From Glandiceps talaboti (taxonomy: Eukaryota; Hemichordata; Enteropneusta; Spengelidae), in the NCBI RefSeq assembly GCF_964340395.1, contig NC_135549.1, positions 9,207,342 through 9,271,341 on the forward strand: 64,000 bases of DNA, written 5' to 3'. The position numbers and the translations under genes are program-made. Below, one piece after another: positions 1 to 12,431 of this stretch (the stretch's first letter is position 1; each line of letters begins with the position of its first letter). Below the pieces are notes generated by a model. It was not told where the DNA came from. It searched no databases and was given only the letters and a program-made list of their open reading frames with translations.

Positions 1-952
1 ATTTTCTAAAATATGGCCCTCCCCCGAGGACTGACTTTTAAAAATTGACCCTCTAATTTCCTACCCCCTTGTAGTTACTGAAGGCTCCCTTATTTATAGT
101 ATATGGCACAAGTGAGTTATCGTTAGTAATGGTAACTAAGGTGGGCGTGACAGACTACAGATTTAGGCTGGGGTCAGAATTTACAGCGGGGGGCTGGGGA
201 GAAATTATCTTGGTAAAAAATAAGCACCCCTTTCGCACTCTCAAAAAATGTCATGCCCGCCTGAAATGAACCCAAGAAGTTTGGTAGCAGCCCCTTCCCA
301 GCGACACATATTTTTAACTTGTAATTATACAAATTACAGATTTATGTGGGCTTTGCGATAAAGATCTCTCATTGGGCTGTACTTAGAGATACTTAGCAGG
401 TTTTTATCTTTCTTGATCTTGATTCTGGGCAGAAATAGCATGTCCCATGATAGCTACTAGTGGGAGGGTGTAAGCAATTATTTGTAGGCCTTCCTTTTCA
501 GAACATCAGAATTTTCATGGCCCTACCTCCTGTGAACCCTCAATTTTTTACATGCCCCCTTTACCACCCCCCGAAAAAAATTATGACCCCTGCATTAAAC
601 TCAAATAGATTCATAGATTCATTCTGACTGTAGTACTAGTAGGCCTATATGATATCTGGCACTCCGTGCTAACTTAGTCATGAGGTGAATATCGCGGAAA
701 AGACTAGTTAGGGAAAGGAAAACAATAGAAAAATCAGTGTTATTAAACCACCAAAAAATTCAAATCAAACCAAATCATCACTAACATTTTCGCTGCCCCT
801 GTGCAACGTAAACGCGCAACACAAACTATTTTCTTTGGACGAGGTTAAGTGCGTGACCCGAAGTTAGAGAAGGAAACCGGAGGTTTGCCTTAGTACAGCA
901 TGCATTGTGTACATGTGTAAAAATCGTGTTTCCTTTAAATTGACTTCTCCTC
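1..952. other. Upstream flank of C1GALT1-like, no gene seen
   Basis: No convincing coding sequence. The first 600 bases carry short C-rich runs (CCCCC) and AT-rich DNA. Bases about 790-900 are the likely 5' UTR or promoter side of the following gene. No TATA box was recognised. Confidence 0.5.
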
Positions 953-1169
953 ATGATCACATTGACTATGAAAACGTTGTGTACGTGTAAACTTAAACGT
1001 TTTCGCAATAGGACAGCAAAGAAAACGACGTGTCTACTTGCGATTGTCTTGGGAGCGACAATCGCTGGGATTTCGGTATTGTACAATCATGGGACTGAAG
1101 ATGACATCTTGAGTGACATCTTACCAAGCCACCTCCATGATGATTGGAATGGTTATTGCACACATAAAG
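953..1169 (+). CDS. C1GALT1: C1GALT1-like exon 1 (cytosolic tail, membrane anchor)
   Basis: The exon encodes 72 codons plus one base, ending at AAAG|GTATTT. It holds the basic N-terminal tail, the transmembrane anchor and the start of the stem. Its single trailing base pairs in phase with the two leading bases of the exon at 9653. Confidence 0.8.
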
Positions 1170-4100
1170 GTATTTTAAAGTTAATGATGTTAGTACGTTT
1201 TTAGCAATTGTTTAATTTATGAAAAAGGAAATGCTTAATGATATTAGCTTATGAACACTCAGAAACAAACAAACAAACATCAACAAAACATTCTCGCAAA
1301 CCAGAGGTATTATTTCTACCTGTGGCAGGCTCGTTAAGAACGTTGCCATAAAACAGGCCGTGGTTTGCGACAATGTAAGGGGTGCAGAGCATGATGGATA
1401 AAAATAATTGTGAAAGCTCATAATTTAAAGCACCGTGCACACCCAATTTCACCATTGACCCTACACGAAAGGGTATATGATTTCGCACATGTTTGAGATA
1501 TTTTCACGTAAACATGTAACTTGCAAATTCGATATCACCCTGCAATTGTGTGTAATAGTGACACCAGAATGAAGGCAACTCATGTAAGCAGGTCGTATTT
1601 TTGAGTGCAGTGTCCTGAGTACAGCGCCTCAACTTTATTCAGTCTAACTGACTAAAATGTTAGATGTCTACCTTCCAAAATACAAACATTTGCTCAGAAA
1701 CATAAAAAATAAACAAATAAATATATGAATAAATAAATACAACTACAACAAGACTTCGGCCTTTGTATTATAAAGTTATCTATTGCCACAAATTGTGCGA
1801 GTCTCTCAGTTTCGCATATCTTAATCCGACATGGTTTTGCTCACTTGTCTGGCGATGCGACAAACATGTAGCAAAATATGCTCAGGCCACGTAAATTGTG
1901 GTAACGTATGATGAGGTATTTTTGATCATGTAAGCATTGCGAAATATTATATAACTAGCAAGGTAGATGTAATATATGTAATTTTTAGCTGGACTTGCGT
2001 GATTTGTAGATACCGACATATATCATTTGATATTTTGAGTTACTGGCATGAAAGCCATGTGAAGAGGAAAATATTCACTGCATGGATCCGTAATACAAGT
2101 GCTTTCTAAACATATTAAAGCTTAGACATAAAATAGGCCTTGGTTGGAGGTCTCAATTGTCTGTCATACAAATTTGTAATACATGACGTTGTTGTACATT
2201 AATTTTTTTAACAATTAGTTTGTAAGATGTAAGCTAAATTATTTCTTTAGCTATCATCAGGGGGTAGGAAAGGGGTTTACATTAAATTACATTCAGGTCT
2301 TTTTCTCACACAAGACAAATTTATAGAAATCAACACAGAGATGGTTTAATATGAGACAAAATGTTACATGAAGAACAGAAGAAAGTCCAGATTTGGCACA
2401 GCAAATCGACTAGCGATAGCGACGAATCTGAAAATAAACAGAAAAATGTCTTGGTAAGAGTGAAAAGGACAAAATTTTAAGGATACAAGAGGAAATGCTG
2501 ACAATTAGCATTATGTGTAACGATCACTGCATGACACAAGAGTGTCAATCATAAACATGTCCAGCCAGCAAGTGAAGGACAGCCATCAAAGGCCAAGCCA
2601 CTTTGCGTGTTATATGCACGCACAATGGGTCACCATCTTGAAAACATCCAAAATCAACAAAAAGTAGTGACAATTTACACACACTATAAAGCGGGGTATT
2701 CGGGAGATCGCTGCTAGAACCATGAAATTCATGACGATAATTAATAGAAAAGTGACAAACGCATACATAGAAACATAATTTTGTGTTAAAACGACCTAGA
2801 TGAAAAACCCGGAAACGTAAATATCGATAACATTGACTTGTCAAGTACCAAAGTTTGTGTTCGTTTTAGTCACACTATAAAAACTGAAAACACCATGTTG
2901 CATTACACTCGTAATGGTCATTTAAACAAATAGTGATCGTCTGAATGATAGACTAATGACGCAAATGGTAATAAAACGGATAAAAGCATGAGGTACTCAC
3001 CTAGGTCATCAGCGTATGCTCTATCGCGAAACGGTCACATGGGTGTCATGCGAGACCCTTTCGGCCTCCTCTGTATTCTACCAACGTTTATTGAAATCAC
3101 AGTCACTTGTCAGCTAATACTTCATTCACAGGGCTAATGTTCTGTTCAAGGATAGTCATAAAATAATGACGTTATTAGGTAGTTACGCATATTAAAAAAA
3201 TACCGTCATCGGTGTCTGCATCGGAAAATACTAGTATATTATTAAAAACATACAGACACATGATAAGGAAATTAAGGGATAAAAAGCATAAAATACACTT
3301 TACAAGGACAACCTAATGATTTCAATTCCTAAAAAGGGTAAAATTAAAAAATTAAGAGTATCGATGAAAAGGCAGATTAGTATTAAATTCATGACATATT
3401 GTGTCCACCCCTTCTGAAACCTTGAACACTGCATGAGACATAAGCAGTAACACCCTTTTGACCTTCCGTAAGGAAGGTTATATATTAGGGATGAAAAGTC
3501 TGTGTGTCTGTGTGTCTGTATCACCATTTTCTAAAAAAACCTCTGGCTCAATTCAAACGAAATTTTGTAGACGTGTTCCGTAGGGTAATGGCAAGAACTG
3601 ATTAGGTTTTGGTAAATATCCCATGAATATTAAGGAAGAATGATACATAAAAAAAAATGCATCTGCGTATATGCTCAAGCAATACACACTGCTTTACATT
3701 AACGTGTATTTTTGCTAAGTTGCCACTATGATTTTGTGTGACAGCCATGGATGTTGGCACAGAATAATGGCGCCACAAGCAAACATCATGGTAAAGATCT
3801 GAAGCATATTTGATGTTAATTCCAAGTTAGCAAAAGGTTAAAGGTTGTATTCTTTTCACATGTACATTTTTGAGAAAATGTGTTTTGTCGCAGCACTGCT
3901 TGCATTCTCACTTACATTGTCATTGTTACCTTCGTTCCAAATGAGAAGTAAAACACATGAAACAGATTCACCAGAAATTCAAATCTAAATGCAATAAACC
4001 AGACCAAATAACAATTATTTTGAATCTGATTGCAGTATTTTCCCGTCCCAGAAATACTCACCAACTGGTACAGTGTTAACGCACTTCAACTTGTATGGCT

Positions 4101-7100
4101 TCGTACAACTTTGACCACCATGATTTCATGAACTTGTTCCCGTTGACAACACTGGTGCTCACTATTGCTTCAGCCTATATTCGAACAGACATATTTCCCG
4201 TAACGTTTTAGTCTTAAAATATCTTATGCATTGATAAATCGACCTGTGACTTTATCATAGATATTTGTTTGACTCCACATCCCGTCCATGTGAGTAGAAC
4301 ATGATCACGATGAACATATCGTGCACTGATATGTGAACACAGTGCGTTTCCAATATACTGTAACATTTATTTTACGTCTCATAACATTGTGATTGTTTTG
4401 TACCAATCTGATTACATGTAAAATCTGGTGTAGAATTACAGCTCAAATGCTTTATTTACCTTGATCACACTTTGGCACTTTGTAGCTTGTATGTGGATGT
4501 GTGTAATATTATATTGCTCCTACTTTATTCCTTTGTCAACAGAGACGAACATTCTGTTAAATTTTTTTGTGAATTGTTCATGATTAGTTCTGCAGTTGTC
4601 TTCCCTGAAGTAGCAATTGATGTAGGGAGAGTTACTTTGTGTTTCCCTTGGATCTGCACTCTGCATTGGCTGGACAAACACTAGAAAAAAGAAGATCAAG
4701 GCGGGGTATTTAAGTGATGCAAACTCACCAGAAAACAATTCTTTTTTTTCTTGGCCTTAAAATAGGTTTACAATGGACGTGGAGTTCACAAACAGGTGAA
4801 ATATTTATCATCATTTCAATTTTGCCATATATGGACTTGAAGTTTCTACCGAAACTAATTTCTGTGAGACGTGATACTTACCTGTTGGCAAAATACTGAT
4901 GGTTAACCCGCATTAATTCCTCCAATCCATGCCAAGAAAATTTTGGCCCTACCCCCTCCACCATACCTGGCTCCATATTTGGTTAGCTTAGTCTCCCGCC
5001 TAAGTGGCAGTTTAGCGCATACGTACTTGTGTCTTTTATCACTCCAAGGAGGACAAACATTTCACAAGGAGACAGTGGGGAAGGTGGGAGGGAGCTCAAC
5101 AGGTAAGTATCATGTCTCACAGAAATTAGTTTCGGTAGAAACTTCAATTCTGTTTGACTGATACTTACCTGTTGGCAAAATACTGATGGGTAAAAACCTG
5201 AATGTGTCAGACTGAAAGGAGGTGGGAGTCTACCACCATACCCTATCAATTTCTAGTTGAAAATCTTTGATTTACAACTACCGACTGTTCGACACTTGAG
5301 GGACCTAATGACTGAAGCTTGCTAGCTTCCTGTGTCATATCCCAGATATAAAAACTTATAAAGGAGTTTGGGGAGCACCAGGTTCCCGCCTGTAGAATCT
5401 GTGCTACCGGTACCCCTGAGAACAAAGCCCATGATGCCGAGAGAGCCCTGACTTCATGTGCAGTGACTCTCTCTAATTTACAAGCAGAGCTGGAACTTAC
5501 TTTGTAAGCCCAATTGACAGTTTCTACCAGCCATCTGGATATAATGGCTGGAGAAATGTCAGAGGATGATGGAGGAATAGGCAAAAAGAGTCTAGTCCTA
5601 CTACCTCGAAAAGGTTTGATACGTTTAAGGTACCAAAGTAAGGACCTCTTGGGGCAGAGAAGACGCTCTGAGCGGTCTGAGCCCACAAAGGAATCAGTAG
5701 CTTTAATGATGATTGTCAGATTGGTTGAGCCAAGGAGCCTAGAACCTGATTCTTGGCCAGAAACCTAGGGTCAGTGCGCAAGATCACCTGATCCCCGCTC
5801 CACTGAATAAAACCCGAACGAGTATCCAATGCATGGATCTCACTCCTACGCCGGCCTGATGCAAGGGCTAGGAGAATAACCGTTTTAAAGGTAAGGGCAT
5901 GTTTGATAAAATCTTATTCTGACCAAAATCTGGTCCCCCAATGCGTCTGACCGTATTGGCTATCGCCGTGCGATACACCATAATAGTCTTAACTGCATAC
6001 TTCTTCTCCTCAAACAGAAATAAGAGAAAGTCTGCTACTGTCTGGGGAGATGGATCGAGAGGATCGTTCTGCCCTCCACGACACCAATCAGAGAATCTTT
6101 TCCACTTTTCTCCATAGGTATGGAGGGTGCTGTCTCAATGTGGTCTGGCAGTGACTGAGGCAGCTTGTTCAGAAAATCCCTGCGAACGAAGGGATCGTTC
6201 AATAATCTGAACGCATGAAGGTGGAACAAGCTCGGGTTGGGGTGAACAATGCCCCTTCCCTGAGACAATAGGTTCTCTTGATCTGGGAGAACTACTGGAA
6301 AGTCTACCAGAAGGGATAGCAATACTGGGAACCAACTTCGAATGACTGAGGAACTCTCCTCTTGGATTTTCCTCAGTACAACTGGAAGAAGTGCAAAGGG
6401 GGGAAATGCATACACGCTCAGTCCTTTCCAAGACATTGACAGAGTGTCGGTTGCCATTGCTCTCAGATCTGGAATCGGAGACAAAAAGAGAGGCAGTTTT
6501 CTGTTCATGAAGGTGGCGAACAGATCTACAGTTGGTTCTCCCCAATGCAGAAACAGACGGTGAGCAATCTTGACAGGGATTGCCCACTTGAGCCTCTTGC
6601 TTCCTGTTTCAGTTCCTGTGTTAATGAGTTAGACTCTCGTTTCAGGAAGGCATCCCTCTCCATCAAAATAAGTGCTGCCCGTCCTCTCGTTGAAGATTTG
6701 GAGACATGGTAGAGACTTTTCATTGCAATGCGTAATAGCCTGAGAACCTTAGGCATCTCTGGGGTTTCTTGCTGTAGTTCAGATGTTGCTACAGCTAGAA
6801 ACCAATCCATGACAGAACATGCACGGATACATTCTGCGTGCATCTCCCCTAACTGCTTTAACTGAGTGCCGGGGATAGACACGGAGTTGAAAGTTTTGGC
6901 TTAGGTGTCCACAGCCTTGGCATAAGTGTCTAGGCTGGGGTAACCAATCCATGGATCAGTTGTGTGAGTCTTGTATGCATGAGACCGACTCTTTAACCAT
7001 GGAAAATGACCAGGTTTTAACGCAGCAGCTTTATTGCCCTCACCTAAAACCTCTGACGTTATTTTGTCCAGTTGAAGAAAGTGGAAGAGTAGATGGTTCC

Positions 7101-10100
7101 TTGACCGGTTGAGACTTTTCCATTTCTTCAAAAGCCATGCACAACTCCGACCTCAGGGTTCGATTGCAAACCCATTGAATGCACTCGTGGAAGGAGAACT
7201 CATCACGAGGAGGGGAAGTTGAATGCAAAGTACCCTCTACACTGGGGGTATCTGGTTCATTTCCCCCAAAGGAGGCATCACTGGGAGCCTTTAATGACAT
7301 TTCGTCTATGTCTCTCCTGGCTTGACGCTTAGATCGAACTGGGGAGACCTCCTATTGACTGGGTACACGCCTGGGTGACCTCAAACGGCTACTCTCACTC
7401 GAAGGCGAACTGTCTCTTGACCTCTGTGTTCTCAAATGTCTGCGAGAACAAGAGGGAGAATCCCAGGTAGGAGACATGAAATCACGTTGTGTTCTCCTAG
7501 CAATAGGCCTTGAACCCTCAGCCCTGTAATTAGCAGGGAGGGATGGCCAGGGGTACTGCCAATACTGCCGTGGCCAACCAACCTGAGGATTAAAAACACC
7601 CCATGGGGGCATGGTGTCTCCGGAGGCAAACCAAAGTCACCAGAAAATTGCTGTGGATCAGAAAAAACATCCACCAGTAGGCATCGGCATGAACTGGGGA
7701 TTCTGAAATTCAGCTCTGGTCTGGGAGGGTGGGGGGTAAAGTGTCTACGGTCGTCGAGCCCTCTCCGAGAGAGGACCACATACCACTAGCACTATTACCC
7801 AGTTGGTCATGAAAAGGACGGTTTAAAAGAACAGAACTGGAAGAATGCTTACCTGACTTTGGTTCTGCTGTGACGGAAGAACTTACCATTATAGTCTAAG
7901 CCTGTACACTGGCATGAGTAGTGACAGAAGCCTGGGCACTCGCACTCGGCTTAGATGACCGTTGTTTGTCTGACTGCTTACCTAGTTTATGCCAATTTTC
8001 ATCGGACCAACTAGAACAAACTTCACAGGGTTTGGACTGCGAACACGTCCAACAAGAAAAACAAACAGAATGACAATCCTGCTTAGGCATGTCATGACCA
8101 CACGCACCCTTCTTCTTAGGCTTAGTCATGACGAAACGAATGACTGAAAAAACAACAACACGGTAAGGCAATGACGTCCGTTTATAAGGAACGTCTGCAC
8201 GGAGAAGAAAAAACCCACAACAAATCTCAATCGCAAAGAGAGAGACAATAAATCAACACTTAGCTGTAATCCTAGGATCTTTAGGGTTACCAAAGAGCCA
8301 ACCAAGTGGAAAAAACCAGTGTGTATAATGGATTTATCAAGTGTAATAATCTATATTTTATACTGAAATGTATGTGGTCAAAATATGGAAAATAGACCAA
8401 GCCTAGCGTATGAAGAAAATTTCGTGACAATGTATCAATGATGGTGACCTATACATTGACCTCTATGTAATTAGTGTACAGTGAGGGCTGACCATGTACC
8501 ACTCAACAAAATCTTGACAATTTTCCTGTAGTGATTAAAGGAGTGTGACTACATGCAACGAGTAGACAACCGACTTGTAAACTCCTGGTGGGACAGAAGG
8601 AATTTCAACACGCACATGCTGATGGTTGTGTTAGTACAGCAGAAACTTATAGGATTTGGAGCAGATGGTACGTCTGTCGGTCGAAATAGGAATGTATACA
8701 CTTTACCCAGTGACGATAATACCGTATCACTTCACTGTATTGAAGTTATTAAACTGTTACGATGCTTACCATGAAGTATGTAAACTTTCTGATGTGTAAT
8801 CATAGCAATGTTATGTAGGTTTAAATTTTGTTTATTATTTGCTACATGGAAACGGGTGTGCATATCCTGGGTATGAAGAGGATCACGAAAGCCAAGTGAA
8901 GTCGAGGATGGCATGCTTTCCTGTGCTGAGAATAGGAGGCAGGCATTTGAACATTTTCAGTATACCCTTATGGAAGGCATTGTTTAAATCTGGTTGCTTT
9001 GTTGCTTTTCAACATTCAATATGAAATAAGAGGGGGCTACTGCTTATGTCTCATGCAGCGTTCAAGGTTTCAGAAGGGGTAGATGGACTTTGTCATGGAT
9101 TATATTAGCTCCTTGAATGAAGTATAAATTAGCTCACAAGTGACTGTGATTGAAATACATTCTCCGGATCCGGATACTATGCAATCTGATTGATATGGGA
9201 CATAATCTTTATTATTACGTTACACACACTTCCAGAGAGTGTGGTATGGTACAAATTTTGAAAAAACGAAATGAAATATGAAAGGTTCACAGTTGATAAT
9301 ATGTGATGTTGTGAAAGCTAGTGGCACGATTTCTTTTGAACTAATAAAAACACAACATTAAGGTGAAAAGCACCTCAGCTTTAAAAGTCATCAGGTCACT
9401 TTCAAATTTGTGCTCGGGGTAAATTGCAAAAAATAGAACACAAATAATGTATTCTCATTGATGTCTGGTCAGTTGTAAATATTGATATATTTATGTGTTG
9501 ACAGTGAAATCAAATCAGTAATAGCAGGGTACCGGGTACTAATATCATTAGGTATATTTTGTACTGATTTTCTATTATACCTATAGCCTGTAGACTTTGT
9601 TGATAATATTGAACCTACCTGCTGTCAATTGTTTTTTTTTTATCCCTTCTAGGTGACAACCTCAGTGCAGCTGAAAAAAGTAGCAATGCAACTTCAGGTA
9701 ATGTTGATAATCTCTCTTAAAGTGGCCATATGGACGAGGATTGGGTATTTATATTTTTAATATATAAAACAATTTTATGATGGATTCCTGCATTGCAAAA
9801 GATTAATAAACGTGTAAAATCTTTTACACATTTTTTAGTTTTTTGCAAGGTATTGAGTTACAAACACAGACTTGGGCTATGTTGTTTCACATTGAATTTT
9901 CAAGTAGGAAGCCATGATAAATTTGTTTTATAAATTAAAAATCCAAAACAAATACCCAATCCTCATCCACATGGCCACTTTAAAGGCCTGCCTCCCCTAT
10001 TTAAATGGCGAACGCCCTGTGTGGTCATTTTGCTAAACAAGAGGGAAGAGGTAACAACCCAGTGAACGGTCTTGCCAAACTGCTGTTTTACAAGTGTTTT

Positions 10101-12400
10101 GATCGATTCATTGGCATCTATTGTATGCTGCGATAGTGTGCCATACACATGTACCATGGTTACAAAACGGAACTTTGAAGCATTGCCTATCTGCCATCAC
10201 AGTGTATGAAAATAGCATGCATGTTAAATTCAATTTTGAATGTGAGGTGATACTTGAAAGTCCTGATGATAACACTAAGGGACCAAATTTGACATAGTTT
10301 GTAAAGGTGTTAGGTATTTAGTATATAGATATTCTATTTTTGGAGGATGTGGTGGCCCTGAAAAGGGCTGTTTGATTTGTGTGAGGAACTATCTCATGCC
10401 CAACAGTGACCAACATATGGTACACCTGGTAAATTTCAGTACAAACCTCTGACTTGAGATGTCACACATGTTGGCATGACCTCTCTCCTAGTCACTGTCA
10501 GCAATATCCTCAGGCCGTCATCAATTGTTGCTTCCTTTCTAAATATTGAGGGTTACTCTATACATTCCGTCTGTCCAATGTTTCCGATAAAGGTGATGAT
10601 GGATGATGGTGCAGTTGTCAGTACATGTTTCTTGGCCACTACCTAACCAATCTTGCGTATACCGTAACACATGGTTGACTAAAACAGTACTGACATTCAT
10701 CTTGGTATTTCTGGAGGGTTGAGTTTGGGCCCGATGCCACTGTTGCTGACGTCAATTCTGTCTTCTTTGCTTGAAACCAAGTTATGGGCACATCGTGTAC
10801 AGATACTCTGTATCTTGCACAACAACCAAATCCCAATCAGAATGGGCAAAAAACACCTCAAGCGTCTCTCTGATCTTCAGTGGCGATAATTGATATCTTG
10901 CTCATCCTGACTGCCAGTTCAGTCTGACTGTTCTAAACTTTGACTGCACAGTTTATAACATGTTAGCATCATTTCATACCTTTTTCTATACACAACCACC
11001 CTTGAATGTACGCGATCCATTGCTATGAAGTGTTGATAGATGAACTTCTGTCAGTGTCACGTCTTCAGTCTTTGTGGTGTCAACTATTCAATATTTTCCC
11101 AAGCCAATAAAAGTAGAAAGTGTGCCATATGTCGAAAGAAGAAAAGTTGCAATACCATGATCCATTTAGGCACCTTTTGTGAGGTTCAAATATTTCTGTT
11201 TTGTTTCAGCACAGTTCTTCCTGGTATAGGGACTGTGGTCTCATTTAGAATGTCTGCCATTTGCATATTTGAATAATATCTACGCCTCATTATAACACAT
11301 TTCATCCATGAATTTTATTACTTTAGTATGGTATAGTAGGCCACAGTGGAAGGATTATGAGTAGGACTATCGGTAAAAAATAGCGCCAATGGCATTTATA
11401 GCACAACTGTATTTGGCTGTTGCTATGGGCATGGTCTTGTTGCTAGGCATATTGCATACATTTTTGAATCTTTATTCACTTACATGTCAACTCTACTACA
11501 TTTGTCATAGTTGGCACAGATATAACCAAGTCTTCGGTGCCTTCAACGAATCCAGCAGCTAGTGTCAGGATACTGTGTTTTGTGACAACATCGCCAAAAA
11601 CAGCACCAACTAGACTACAAGCTGTGAAAGATACATGGAGTAAACGATGCGACAAAATGTTGTTCTTCAGCAGTGTAAATGATTCTAAGCAATCAATCAT
11701 TGGTCTAACTGTCACTGAAGGTTATCAACAACTTTGGGGCAAAACTAAAGCAGCGTTCATGTACATCTACCAATACCACTTGGATGATGCTGATTGGTTC
11801 CTGAAAGCTGACGATGACACATATGTTGTGCTTGATAATCTACGACTAATGCTAGAACAGTATAAATCGCCGACACCTGTTTATTTTGGGCATCACTTGC
11901 GTAGACCAAAGACAAACCAAAGTTTCATGAGTGGAGGGGCCGGATATGTCTTAAATAAGGTTGGACTTACAAAATTAGTGAAACAGGGTATATGTAATAA
12001 CACATGTCAACCTGGTGAGAAAGGAGCTGAAGATGTTCTTTTAGGACAGTGTTTAGAGAGAATTGGTGTAGTACGTGGTGATTCTAGGGATGAACTTGGA
12101 AAACAACGATTTGTACTCTCGTCACTTGACAACTATTTCAAAACGAAGTTACCCAAGTGGATAAAAGCACACGAGCACTTTCAATATACTACGGTAAGTC
12201 AAACATAATGTTTTTTCAATATGATAGATGTACATTTTGTATACTAAAGAAAAAAGTTACACCCTTACCCCAAACTATATTATCAATCTAATTGAGATCT
12301 GATGTAGGCATATTGCTCAAGTCCCTTGTTTTCCTTTATTTCTGTGTTAGTTTGAGTTACCTATTGTAAGGAAGGTTATATATTAGGGATGCAAAGTCTG

Positions 12401-12431
<31 letters not shown>

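Larger units (their letters stand above)
4837..8330 (-). mobile_element. Decayed tyrosine-recombinase retroelement (DIRS/Ngaro-type)
   Basis: Read on the - strand, the order is: a Cys/His-rich gag-like N-terminus (about 8171-7896), broken gag-like frames (7779-6526), the end of an RNase H-like region (about 6600-6150), then a tyrosine recombinase (about 6120-5246), then compound terminal repeats. The order gag, RNase H, recombinase fits Ngaro-like or related YR elements. The reverse transcriptase is absent: gag-like sequence runs almost directly into the RNase H tail. Frameshifts and stops occur throughout. It sits antisense in C1GALT1-like intron 1. The outer limits, especially on the right, are approximate. 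Confidence 0.75.
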
